DNA from: a virus
Reading direction: 5' to 3' (one strand)
IMG/VR virus record: IMGVR_UViG_3300030382_003635
Coordinates: 1-34,147 of that record
Length of the DNA stretch: 34,147 bases
Positions 11,957 through 19,923 of the stretch are shown piece after piece (position 1 is the stretch's first letter; the number at the start of each line of letters is the position of its first letter). Position numbers and translations under genes: made by a program. The notes under the pieces are model-generated. The model saw only the letters and a program-made list of their open reading frames with translations, did not search any database and was not told where the DNA came from.

Positions 11957-12263
11957 CTCAGACTCCCCTTTGTTTGTTGTTTTATCTCGCGAAAAGAGTA
12001 TCGGCAATTCCAGAATAAATGTTGCTTTAAGGCGTGTGTTTTTATTTCTTTTTGTGTCTAAGTACTTGATTTTAACCCCCTCTCACACCCCCTCCTTCGG
12101 GGGTAACGCATCGCGTCATGCGGTAAAAAATGACTGGATGGTCACCATTTGGTCATGGCGCATGGGTGCTAAAGGTCCAAGGCGGGTCACTATTATTATA
12201 CCCACTTACCACACCACACACGCAGCCAGTTTTCCAAACTGGTTCCACAATACGAGAACTGTT
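11957..12263. other. Divergent control region between early and late blocks (307 bp, no gene)
   Basis: This holds leftward element F and, to its right, several inverted repeats: ACCCCC/GGGGGT with a TTCG-type loop (12087-12104), CGCAT/ATGCG (12107-12122), the palindrome ATGGTCACCAT, and CCAGTTT/AAACTGG before the terS-like start. An AT-rich TATTATTATA lies ahead of the rightward genes as a possible -10. Late promoter, operators, replication origin or packaging site could all be here. The sequence does not decide among them. Confidence 0.55.
11997..12026 (-). promoter_or_regulatory. Promoter-like element F, first promoter of the early block
   Basis: AGCAAC (12021-12026) lies 18 bp before GATACT (11997-12002) on the minus strand. 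This copy has no GGATC just upstream. It drives the first gene of the leftward block. Confidence 0.65.
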
Positions 12264-12779
12264 ATGGCCAATGAGAACAAAAAGAAGATGAGAGCAATCG
12301 TTGAGTCCACCGATTACGATGAGATGATGCCTTTGTACCGGAGAAATCCCACCAAAAGCATTAAATACGGGGTTGCCACTGTTCAGGAGGAGAAAGACCA
12401 CAATAGGTGCCTAGCTCGCCTAAAGGATGGGCATCTATGTGGATCGGGAAGGGTGAAGGGGAGTTTGTTTTGTTACTTCCATGACCCAGAGTTGGCCAAA
12501 CTAAGGTTGGACAACGCTCGAAGCGGTAGCCGAAGGGCCAATGGAACATTCATTCCTCAAGAAGCTGAGGCCCCAGATATACAAACACCAGAAGATGTGA
12601 GGCAGTTTTGCATAGAAACTGCCCACCAAATCAGGATCGGTGAACTTGGGGCCAGAGAAGGGGGGGTTGTGTCAGCACTTGTGAGCCATATCCTTAAAAC
12701 ATTACCGGAAACAGCAAGTAGTGAGCCTAGTAAGGCAGATCAGCTTCGCATCCTGTTGATGGAAGAAGAAGTAAACTGA
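12264..12779 (+). CDS. Terminase small subunit candidate with Cys/His knuckle
   Basis: This is a 171-residue protein directly upstream of the large terminase gene, the usual place for the small subunit that recognises phage DNA. Residues about 50-76 (RCLARLKDGHLC then RVKGSLFCYFHDPE) hold three Cys and a His that could bind zinc. An ARSGSRRANG segment and a helical C-terminus (GGVVSALVSHILKTL) follow. The frame is open upstream, but ATG 12264 gives the first plausible start. No classic small-terminase HTH is evident, so the name rests on position, size and a possible DNA-binding knuckle. Confidence 0.55.
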   Translation: MANENKKKMRAIVESTDYDEMMPLYRRNPTKSIKYGVATVQEEKDHNRCLARLKDGHLCGSGRVKGSLFCYFHDPELAKLRLDNARSGSRRANGTFIPQEAEAPDIQTPEDVRQFCIETAHQIRIGELGAREGGVVSALVSHILKTLPETASSEPSKADQLRILLMEEEVN

Positions 12780-12787
12780 AAAATAAT

Positions 12788-12850
12788 ACCCCCTGCTCTT
12801 TGAGGAGCAGTGGTTACTGCGTAACAAGAAGCGTCCGGAAGGGGGGTTTT
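12788..12850 (+). promoter_or_regulatory. Structured leader of the large terminase gene
   Basis: An outer stem ACCCC(C) (12788-12793) with GGGGT (12843-12847) can enclose two inner hairpins: CTGCTC/GAGCAG (12793-12810) and GTTAC/GTAAC (12813-12825). TTTT follows. The only purine-rich Shine-Dalgarno candidate of the terminase gene (12837-12846) lies in the outer stem. It could limit translation or act as a partial terminator. Confidence 0.5.
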
Positions 12851-12858
12851 GTCAAAAT

Positions 12859-14298
12859 ATGAGTGAAAATATTTTTCCACCAATAGAGAGGCTTATGAAG
12901 CTGGCATCTCTATGTACAGTGACCGACCAGAGAACTGGCAAACCAGTTCCCTTTGAGCCATTGGCTGAACAAAGTAAGATACTTGGCGAAGTATGTGATA
13001 ACAATAACGTTATATTTCTGAAAGGCCGCCAGATAGGGTGTAGTACCGTAATATGCTTCTTAGATGCAATCTTCGCCATCATCTATCCAAACACGAAAGT
13101 TTGTATCGTAACTGATACCGAGCAAAAGAGTCACGGTCTTTTGGACCGTGTGCGCGAGTTTCTGGTTGACCTAGATGTAAACATGACGATCTCTAACAGG
13201 GCCAAGATAAGGCTGGCAAACAATAGCGAAGTCCACGCCTTAACAGCAAACGCCTCCAAAGGACAGGAGCAATCGAAAGCAGGACGTAGTTTCTCGTATC
13301 AGATGCTTCATCTTTCTGAGCTGGCGTTTTGGCCCGACCAAGATGCGTTTGGCGCTCTGACTGCTTCCGCTGGCCTATCGGCTCCGATAATAGTGGAAAG
13401 CACTTCTTCGGGGCCGGGGGATTTACTTTGGGGGCTGTGGACTAATAAGAATACTTTTTCAAAAGTATTCTTCCCCGTAGAAGATCATGAAGCATATAGA
13501 CTTGACGCATCCCTACTTAGCACAGAACAAATCGAGGAAGGAAAGGAGCTTGGGTTTAGCAACCATGAAGCTATGTCGTGGTTTTTCAGGGCGTTGGAAG
13601 ACAGGTTCTCTGGAGACCTAATCAAATGTTTAAGGGAATATCCTCAGAAACCAGAGCAAGCATTTCAGTCGGCGGCTGGCCGCTGGATAGGGCTTAACCC
13701 ACCAGTATTAGAGTACAATGTGCAAGATGATTTGAAAGTCTTTGCCCCGCGAAATCAAGGCCACTTCTACTCCGTGGGCGTGGATACCGCAGGGGGCCTC
13801 GGTCGGGACTACAGCACAATCGCGGTCATAGATAAAATATCTGGATCGCTCGCATGTTCCTATTCCGATAACCAATGCACCATAGATGAGCTTGCCGAAA
13901 GGGTGAGGAAGGTTTACGAACTGTATGCTCCAGACCATGTATGCGTTGAGACAAACGGGATCGGCCAAGCAACCTCTCAGGCTTGTCGGGACAAAGGCAT
14001 CCCAGTGATGGAGTTTAAGACCACTGATGCCGTCCGTTATACAGCATTGCTTCTGACCAAAAACGCTGTAGAAAAGCAGGGGTTAGCTGGCCCAGAGGAA
14101 CTAGCATTTGAATGTGCTGACCTACATATAGATAAGCGAGAGAAGTTCGCGGGAAGAAAGGATTTATGTATGGCAATAGGTTTTGCACTTGATGATGTGC
14201 GCCGTAATCCTGTAACAATAACCCGTGAGAAACCCACTGGTGTTTTTGATATGCAAAAACACTTGGGGGGTAATAAAAAAGGTTGGAAAGGATTTTAA
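12859..14298 (+). CDS. terL: Terminase large subunit (packaging ATPase-nuclease)
   Basis: This 479-residue protein has an N-terminal ATPase with a P-loop variant KGRQIGCST (55-63) and the Walker B/catalytic Glu in MLHLSELAFW (Glu154). A C-terminal RNase-H-like nuclease follows, with SVGVDTAGGLGRDYSTIAV (Asp309, Asp317) and VCVETNGIG (Glu364). It drives DNA into the prohead through the portal and cuts concatemers. It has the usual length and all core motifs. Ahead of the ATG the Shine-Dalgarno is distant and lies in a predicted stem. The stop abuts the next start (TAA then ATG). Confidence 0.93.
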   Translation: MSENIFPPIERLMKLASLCTVTDQRTGKPVPFEPLAEQSKILGEVCDNNNVIFLKGRQIGCSTVICFLDAIFAIIYPNTKVCIVTDTEQKSHGLLDRVREFLVDLDVNMTISNRAKIRLANNSEVHALTANASKGQEQSKAGRSFSYQMLHLSELAFWPDQDAFGALTASAGLSAPIIVESTSSGPGDLLWGLWTNKNTFSKVFFPVEDHEAYRLDASLLSTEQIEEGKELGFSNHEAMSWFFRALEDRFSGDLIKCLREYPQKPEQAFQSAAGRWIGLNPPVLEYNVQDDLKVFAPRNQGHFYSVGVDTAGGLGRDYSTIAVIDKISGSLACSYSDNQCTIDELAERVRKVYELYAPDHVCVETNGIGQATSQACRDKGIPVMEFKTTDAVRYTALLLTKNAVEKQGLAGPEELAFECADLHIDKREKFAGRKDLCMAIGFALDDVRRNPVTITREKPTGVFDMQKHLGGNKKGWKGF

Positions 14299-14880
14299 AT
14301 GCCATCAGTACTTGGTTCGCTAGGAAGCGAAAAAGATCAGCTCAATGCAAAAGTTAGTCAGGCTGTAGGAGTTCCGGCGATAACACAGGACTCGCTGGCT
14401 GGGATGAACCTGAAACAGCTAATGGACTTAAAAGGAAAACTCACCACAGTGAGCGTTCGCCAACTTGCTGGGGGAGACAAACAGCTCGAAGCATGGGAAG
14501 CACAGGAGGTCGCAGCAGCCCAAAGGAAGGCTGGCATCACTGCGGCAACCACACTGGCGGGTGGGCTTATTGGGGGCCTCTCTACGGGCCTTGCGACCGG
14601 AGGAATGGGAGCGCCAGCGGGTATAGGGTTAGGCTCAACAGGTGGCGCTCTGGTTGGCACGGCGGCTGGTTATTTGGATCCCCATGAATGGAAGCGTGGA
14701 TCTATGGGAGAGCGCCAGCAGGGTCTCGTAGACAAAACGGCGAACATGGGAACGGCACTCACACAAGCCATTGGGCTTGTTGATGCGGCAATCGCAAAGA
14801 AAGAAGTAACAAAAAACGCTCTCGGAAAAATGAGACAACGAGAAACAAATAAAGCAAATAGATGGAGCAGCAAAGCATGA
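14299..14880 (+). CDS. Hypothetical virion protein with glycine-zipper membrane segment
   Basis: This 193-residue protein is unknown. Residues about 80-120 are a long Gly/Ala-rich hydrophobic stretch (TTLAGGLIGGLSTGLATGG, then GIGLGSTGGALVGTAAGYL), a glycine zipper of the type seen in pore-forming or membrane-ejected virion proteins. The C-terminus is basic (RQRETNKANRWSSK). It lies between terL and portal, coupled to the next gene by ATGA. It may be an ejected membrane component or a packaging accessory. There is no direct evidence. Confidence 0.65.
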   Translation: MPSVLGSLGSEKDQLNAKVSQAVGVPAITQDSLAGMNLKQLMDLKGKLTTVSVRQLAGGDKQLEAWEAQEVAAAQRKAGITAATTLAGGLIGGLSTGLATGGMGAPAGIGLGSTGGALVGTAAGYLDPHEWKRGSMGERQQGLVDKTANMGTALTQAIGLVDAAIAKKEVTKNALGKMRQRETNKANRWSSKA

Positions 14881-15176
14881 AAGATTTGAATATACCAGAT
14901 GGCGTTAAGCATGGCATAGAAGACTTGGCGAAAGAGCTGGCGAAGCATCACATGGCAGGGGAGATTTCTATCTCGAAAGGGAGTGGGGATGACCACGGGG
15001 ATGACCACAAGGGCAGCGGCGATGGTATGTGTGAAGAACTTAAAACCACACTCAGCTCTTGGGACGATGAAGAACACCCTTATTACAAGGATGTAGAAAA
15101 AATAATCAAAAAATATGATGACGATGATGACGAAGAATACGAAGAAGAAGAAGAAGAAATAGAGGAAGAATACTAA
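14877..15176 (+). CDS. Hypothetical acidic protein with poly-Asp/Glu tail
   Basis: This is a 99-residue protein. The start at 14877 overlaps the previous stop (ATGA), with GGAG upstream. The last 25 residues are nearly all Asp/Glu (YDDDDDEEYEEEEEEIEEEY). A His/Asp-rich motif (DDHGDDHKGSGDG) lies in the middle. Such acidic tails can mimic DNA or bind basic partners such as portal or terminase. The stop abuts the portal start. The family is unknown. Confidence 0.65.
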   Translation: MKDLNIPDGVKHGIEDLAKELAKHHMAGEISISKGSGDDHGDDHKGSGDGMCEELKTTLSSWDDEEHPYYKDVEKIIKKYDDDDDEEYEEEEEEIEEEY

Positions 15177-17027
15177 ATGGCGACCTCACTACAGAGACTT
15201 GATGGCAAGGATGCCGACATAAAAACGTCGGCCATAGAAGATGGGATCCTAACGGTAAGGACTCTCTGCTATGAGCTAACGGAAAAGGGTCAGCGGTCTG
15301 TCACGAACTTTGCGGTGAAGGCTGAGAGGAACGAGCTGTTCATGAGAGGCGAGCAGTATCGAGACATAGATAGGTTTAGCGCACGAATAACGGACTTCCC
15401 TTGGGATGATACGGTTCCGCGCATAACGCACAATCTTCTTAGAAACCTTGTTCTGACTTGGTGTCAAAGGATCTTGAAGGACAGGCCATCAGTTACCGCC
15501 TATCCGTCGAGTAGTGAACCGTCTGACTTGGGTGCCGCGAAAGCCGCAGCCGCGCTCATAGAGTACTTTGAGTTTGAAAATGGTGTAGACGCAAAACTGT
15601 TTGATATTCTAGAGACCGCCTGTGCTGATGGCATAGGCGGGATTAAGGTTTACTATGATCCTGTTTCAGAAGAAGTGAAATGGGACGTTGTAAGCATTTT
15701 TGATTTTTACATAGACAACACAGAAAACGCTGAGGATGCGAACTGGGTTGTCTTTAAAAGACACATAGACGTTTATGAGGCAAAGGCCCTGTTAAAGCCT
15801 TTGGGTGTCACAGATGTTGAAGCCTCTGAATACAAGGTGAATGATCTTGAAAGCAGGGAGGGCGTTGAGACCTTTGAGATATGGTACAAGCCAGATGACC
15901 GAATACCAAAAGGCATCTATGCTTTGATTGTGGATGGAAATGTCGTAGAGCAGATGGATTATCCCTATGTTTTCCCATACCTAGAAAACCCAGAGTCAGA
16001 GCAAACAAGGGCGCTTTTACCTATCTCTCTTTTTAAAGTTACGTTCATTAGGGGAACTGTTTATGGCGATACATGGATGAACGATGCGGTTCCTATTCAG
16101 CGCCAGATAAACGAGATTGAGTCCGTACTAACAAAACTTCGCAGGGACACAGGCTCCGTGAAGTTGATTGCACCCGGAACGGTAGTGGATACTTGGGACA
16201 CGGCTGACAGCATGGTCAAGATTGATGATCCACAAAAAGCTCAGATAGTTAAATGGCTAGACCCGCCAAAAATAAACAGCATTTTATTCGAGGATAGAGA
16301 TCGCCTTGAAAGAAGACTGTATGATATTGCCGGACTCAACGAAGTCCTTACTGGCGCACAAAGCGCCAAGGCAGGAACTTCAGCAAAACAGATAGCATAC
16401 CTCAGTGAGCTGGATAATATGAAGATGGCCGGAACAGCTAGAAATATTGAGAAGTTCATCATAACTCTTTTCAGGACAACCCTCCATTTGGTTAGAAACT
16501 ACTACGTTTACCCAAGGATCGTTAGACTCGTCGGAGAAAACAATGCGATTTCAAGCATGTATTTTATGGGGAGTGATATTGATGGGGTTGATGTTAGGCT
16601 TGAGCCCCGCGCTGGTGCCGAAAGATATTCTGCCCAACAAGCTGCAAACGTTATTGAACGTGCGGAAGGAGGGCTGGAAGACCCTGCGACAGTTATGGAG
16701 AGATCACGAACTGGTCTTGAGGAAACGTCAGGACAAACCGAACTCAAAGGAAAGCTCATCGGGCAAGCAGACGCAGCCATGAGTGGGCAACCACAACAGC
16801 CAATGCCAGACGTTAATCCGGCATACGCCTCTCAGGTCTTAAACGAATATATGGGAGCATTGCAAACACAGATACCGCCAGAGCAGATAGCGATTATATT
16901 TGAACTAAAACAGATGTATGACCAGCTTGCGGCGCAACAAGCGCAGCAAGCACAGATGGCACAACAGCAACAGGGACAACCCCCACAACAACCTCAACAA
17001 CCACTACCACAAGGGCCAGTATTATGA
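15177..17027 (+). CDS. Portal protein
   Basis: This 616-residue protein would form the dodecameric ring at the capsid vertex through which DNA passes. Size, position after terL and sequence features fit podovirus portals. These features are FMRGEQYRDIDRFSARITDF near the N-terminus, a TWMNDAVPIQRQINEIESVL helix in the crown/stem region, then DPPKINSILFEDRDRLERRL and GTSAKQIAYLSELDNM. The last 70 residues are Gln/Ala/Pro rich (QQAQQAQMAQQQQGQPPQQP) and probably disordered or crown-forming. The stop overlaps the next start (ATGA). Confidence 0.85.
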   Translation: MATSLQRLDGKDADIKTSAIEDGILTVRTLCYELTEKGQRSVTNFAVKAERNELFMRGEQYRDIDRFSARITDFPWDDTVPRITHNLLRNLVLTWCQRILKDRPSVTAYPSSSEPSDLGAAKAAAALIEYFEFENGVDAKLFDILETACADGIGGIKVYYDPVSEEVKWDVVSIFDFYIDNTENAEDANWVVFKRHIDVYEAKALLKPLGVTDVEASEYKVNDLESREGVETFEIWYKPDDRIPKGIYALIVDGNVVEQMDYPYVFPYLENPESEQTRALLPISLFKVTFIRGTVYGDTWMNDAVPIQRQINEIESVLTKLRRDTGSVKLIAPGTVVDTWDTADSMVKIDDPQKAQIVKWLDPPKINSILFEDRDRLERRLYDIAGLNEVLTGAQSAKAGTSAKQIAYLSELDNMKMAGTARNIEKFIITLFRTTLHLVRNYYVYPRIVRLVGENNAISSMYFMGSDIDGVDVRLEPRAGAERYSAQQAANVIERAEGGLEDPATVMERSRTGLEETSGQTELKGKLIGQADAAMSGQPQQPMPDVNPAYASQVLNEYMGALQTQIPPEQIAIIFELKQMYDQLAAQQAQQAQMAQQQQGQPPQQPQQPLPQGPVL

Positions 17028-17419
17028 ACAAACTTAGCGCAGCAGGATTAGCATTATTTATTATGACCGGAGGCTACGTCATGGTGATGAACCAACCAGT
17101 AGCACAAACATCAGGAGGGCTGACTAGGGCGTTCACGGTTTCATGTCCATCGCTTCCCGCATCAATCAGGGTGTCATCAGAGTCACCACCTTTAAGTAAT
17201 GACTATATGACGAAATATACAGTCATCACATGCAGAAACCAAAATCAGGCTGGCAGAGACATAATCATCGGTGACGCCTCCGTTAGTGCGGCGAACGGCT
17301 ACACGCTTCTGGGTGCTGCCAACGCGCTAAACAAGACCACTGTGTCAACAGGAAACCCCCTGTTCTGCACGTCTAATGGCCCACCACAAACACTAGAGTG
17401 TATTGCGAGTTTAAGGTAA
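17024..17419 (+). CDS. Hypothetical exported or membrane-anchored protein with four cysteines
   Basis: This 131-residue protein has an N-terminal hydrophobic segment (about residues 5-21, AAGLALFIMTGGYVMVM) followed by a polar region, fitting a signal peptide or anchor. Four later cysteines (VSCPSL, ITCRN, LFCTS, LECIA) could form two disulfides in an oxidising compartment. Its place inside the capsid operon is unusual for a secreted protein. It might be displayed on the cell envelope (for example superinfection exclusion), or be a small virion protein. It is not recognised. Confidence 0.65.
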   Translation: MNKLSAAGLALFIMTGGYVMVMNQPVAQTSGGLTRAFTVSCPSLPASIRVSSESPPLSNDYMTKYTVITCRNQNQAGRDIIIGDASVSAANGYTLLGAANALNKTTVSTGNPLFCTSNGPPQTLECIASLR

Positions 17420-17571
17420 TGCCCTTCAAGTCTGACAAACAAAGACGATGGATGTATGCCAACGAGCCAGAGATGGCGGAGCGTTGGTCTGCGGAAGAAA
17501 AGAAGAAGAAAAAAAAGAAAGGGCTGGAGCGGTCTGCAAAAGATCGCGCAGTTGAAATGGTTAAAGCATGA
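17419..17571 (+). CDS. 50-residue basic protein of the FKSxxQRRWM type
   Basis: A short gene starts at ATG 17419 (overlapping the previous TAA) and ends in TGA at 17569-17571, which overlaps the next start. The N-terminus MPFKSDKQRRWMYANEPEMA with ERW after it resembles a short motif I know from small phage proteins near head genes (FKS..QRR.M.AN.PEMA.RW). A run of seven lysines follows. Both ends overlap neighbouring genes, which supports coding. The function is unknown. Nucleic-acid binding is plausible. Confidence 0.7.
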   Translation: MPFKSDKQRRWMYANEPEMAERWSAEEKKKKKKKGLERSAKDRAVEMVKA

Positions 17572-17768
17572 CAGACGATTGGACACAATACTCGAAGCTC
17601 GTTCTCTCCGAGCTTGAAAGGCATGGAGAGAAGCTAGAGAAAATGTCTGAACAACTTGTGCTTCACGGAGAAGAACTGGCACAACTAAAGGTTAAGGCCG
17701 GAATGTGGGGTGCGCTGGCTGGAGGAGTTCTAGGCGCGGTGTCCTACGTTATGAATAAGATAGGTTAA
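17568..17768 (+). CDS. Small coiled-coil, tail-anchored membrane protein
   Basis: This is a 66-residue protein. Residues 8-43 form a heptad-type helix (KLVLSELERHGEKLEKMSEQ onward) and residues 46-63 are a membrane segment (WGALAGGVLGAVSYVMNKIG). The layout is that of XhlA-like phage proteins (hemolysin/holin accessory) and matches the miniprotein at 3444-3617. It is coupled to the gene before it by ATGA. It could be membrane-active, but it lies in the head operon away from the lysis genes. Confidence 0.65.
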   Translation: MTDDWTQYSKLVLSELERHGEKLEKMSEQLVLHGEELAQLKVKAGMWGALAGGVLGAVSYVMNKIG

Positions 17769-17773
17769 AACTG

Positions 17774-17790
17774 GCAAACATTCAGTTTGC
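17774..17790 (+). promoter_or_regulatory. Hairpin and promoter-like region before the scaffold gene
   Basis: GCAAAC (17774-17779) and GTTTGC (17785-17790) form a 6-bp stem. TCAGTATAAAAGGAGAG follows, with a TATAAA (-10-like) and a strong Shine-Dalgarno. This is the first non-coding gap (46 bp) since terL and could be a processing site or an internal promoter for scaffold and capsid. Confidence 0.4.
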
Positions 17791-17814
17791 TCAGTATAAA
17801 AGGAGAGACCCATA

Positions 17815-18582
17815 ATGGAAAATGGCGAAGCTGTAAATGAGGAGTCAGCACCCTCGGTTGAAGAGGCGATGCTTTCTGCATTGTCAGAAGAAGATGTAAA
17901 TGAGGAGTCATCACCCTCCGTTCCCAGCGACGACACTGCTGAGGATAGCGGTTCCGACACCGAAGAAGTCGAGGCTCGTGAGGAGCAGAAAGAGGAGTTA
18001 ATACCGAAGAGTAGCTTTACTCGGAGGATAAATGGTTTGCAAGCGGCCAAGAGGAAGGCTGAGTCTAAATCGACACAGCTAGAAGCTAGGCTTGCACAAA
18101 CTGAGTCCGTTCTGAGAGAGCTAAAGGAAAGGTATGATAACAGGTCTGCAAGATTATCGGCATACGAGGAGCAAGATCCACGGGATGCCCAGATCGAACA
18201 GTTAAGATTTCAGCAAGCACAAGCCGAACGGTTAAGGGCGTATAAGGATGATGCCCACCAAAGGCAGCTACAGGCTCACCGAGAGGAAGCAGTAGGCAGC
18301 AGGGCTGATGAGATCGTGGCAGAGGCAGATGGTCTGGCTGGTAAGTATAAGACTTTCAGTCCAGAGGAACTTGTTATTGGCTACTCTAAAACTGATGGCG
18401 TCAGCATGGCTGAGTTGGCATCGGATCTGCATAAGCAACGAGTGAACGCTTACAAGATTATATTGGCTCAAAACGGTAGCACTTCTGCACCCAAGCCAAT
18501 GAGAACCCAAGGTTCTCGTTCCGCAATCGCTGGCCATTCACATGATGATATGGTCAGATTTTTAGATACTTTAGGAGAGTAA
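17815..18582 (+). CDS. Scaffolding protein candidate
   Basis: This 255-residue protein is acidic at the N-terminus and then strongly helical and charged (residues about 80-150). It lies immediately upstream of the major capsid gene, the classic layout of scaffold proteins, which template prohead assembly and are then lost. The N-terminus has a duplicated motif, VNEESAPSV and VNEESSPSV, 26 residues apart. The C-terminus ends in HSHDDMVRFLDTLGE, a likely capsid-interacting helix. AAGGAGAG precedes the ATG. Confidence 0.75.
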   Translation: MENGEAVNEESAPSVEEAMLSALSEEDVNEESSPSVPSDDTAEDSGSDTEEVEAREEQKEELIPKSSFTRRINGLQAAKRKAESKSTQLEARLAQTESVLRELKERYDNRSARLSAYEEQDPRDAQIEQLRFQQAQAERLRAYKDDAHQRQLQAHREEAVGSRADEIVAEADGLAGKYKTFSPEELVIGYSKTDGVSMAELASDLHKQRVNAYKIILAQNGSTSAPKPMRTQGSRSAIAGHSHDDMVRFLDTLGE

Positions 18583-18583
18583 A

Positions 18584-19906
18584 ATGAGTATTAGTTTTAA
18601 CGAAATAGCCATGTTAGTGGCTCGCTTTGGCAACTCTGTTGTCCAAGAGGAAGCTAACTTGGCGGCTCCAACTGTTGGTAAAGGCACCATCAAGAAGGAG
18701 AAACAATCGGGTACTGTTGGTATTGTCAACGTGAAGGCTGGTGGGTTACATTCCACTGAGTTTATTACGGACTCTGGCGATCTCCCAACAGGCGCAAATG
18801 TTGACATTAAACAGATGGCTTACCATCCCAAGGCGTTGTTTACGCGATTGTCAGTTCCTCGTATTTCTGCGTTGACTGCAATCTCAAAGCAAGATGGCGT
18901 CAACTTGGTTCGTGAGCAAATGCAATCTGCTGGTGCAGATTTAGGTCGAGTTCTCGGTCGTGCATTGTTCTCGTCGCCGCTTGCAAACATTACGGCTGCT
19001 GGCTCATCCGTAGTTACCGCTTTGGGTGAGGTTCAGTTTAACACTGTTGATGGTGACGTATCGGGCTATCGTGTTGGTTCTCGCGCCGATGGCTTTGGTG
19101 CCGCTGGTCAGTCTTTCGAGTTTAGTGTTGACATCACTGGCGTCAATGTAAGTCTTACTGGTGTACCCACGCTTGGTATGGTTACTGGTATTGTTCGCTT
19201 TATGGCTGGCAACAATAGTGGTGATCCGGCTGGATCAATCGTAGCGACAGGGCCTACGCTTTTAGCGGCAGACTCCAATCCGTCACTTCAAGGCGCTGTT
19301 GTTGTCAATACTGGTACGCCGGATGAAAAGGGCATGTGTTCGCTGCTTGATGCAGCAAGCCCAACCTTGGATCCGTTTGCCGCTGGTACAGGACTGCTTG
19401 GTTCAACTGGTAACTATTCAGGTATCGGAGGCGTTACAACTGAATACACTGGCAACACCATAGTGAACGCTGCCCCTGCGGGCGCTTTGGCTCTTGAGAA
19501 ACTTGATGAGCTTTCACAGACCATCAAGCGCAAGAGTGGAAAGACGTGGACGCATACTATCGTGAACAGCACCATGTTCCATGCGTACATGGCTCTTTTG
19601 GTGAGCAATCGCCAGTTCATTGGTGGAAGCCAGAAAAATGATGCGTCTGTTGCTGATGGTACTTACGAAGGTAAGCCTATTCAGATTGACGAAAACATGG
19701 CCGATGGCAAGATCCTCTTGTTTAACGACAAGGATGTTAAGTTGGCTGAATGGCGTAACTTTGAACCTGACAGCGATGGCAAGGATGCCGCGATGGTTTC
19801 ACGTTCCAAGTTTGAGTATGACACTCAAATCTTCGGTATGTACAACCTTCGCATTTTGCGTCGTCACTGCTTGGGAACTTTGACTGGTGTCACTTCCGGC
19901 TGGTAG
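18584..19906 (+). CDS. Major capsid protein (HK97-fold candidate)
   Basis: This 440-residue protein follows the scaffold gene and has the features of an HK97-type capsid protein. An extended N-arm (VGIVNVKAGGLHSTEFITDS) leads to a spine-helix region (LVREQMQSAGADLGRVLGRA). A Gly/Ser/Thr-rich central insertion (about 150-300) follows, and then a late A-domain-like part (YEGKPIQIDENMADGKILLF). Strong TTAGGAGAG upstream and the terminator just downstream fit a highly expressed gene. Codon use here is visibly richer in GTT/GGT than in neighbours, consistent with high expression. Confidence 0.87.
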   Translation: MSISFNEIAMLVARFGNSVVQEEANLAAPTVGKGTIKKEKQSGTVGIVNVKAGGLHSTEFITDSGDLPTGANVDIKQMAYHPKALFTRLSVPRISALTAISKQDGVNLVREQMQSAGADLGRVLGRALFSSPLANITAAGSSVVTALGEVQFNTVDGDVSGYRVGSRADGFGAAGQSFEFSVDITGVNVSLTGVPTLGMVTGIVRFMAGNNSGDPAGSIVATGPTLLAADSNPSLQGAVVVNTGTPDEKGMCSLLDAASPTLDPFAAGTGLLGSTGNYSGIGGVTTEYTGNTIVNAAPAGALALEKLDELSQTIKRKSGKTWTHTIVNSTMFHAYMALLVSNRQFIGGSQKNDASVADGTYEGKPIQIDENMADGKILLFNDKDVKLAEWRNFEPDSDGKDAAMVSRSKFEYDTQIFGMYNLRILRRHCLGTLTGVTSGW

Positions 19907-19923
19907 TGTATAACAGTAGGGAC

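Noticed and set aside
12129-12284. Plus-strand frame of 51 residues ahead of the small-terminase candidate
   Set aside because: It lies in a repeat-rich control region, overlaps the start of the next gene in another frame, has no Shine-Dalgarno and its composition looks non-coding.
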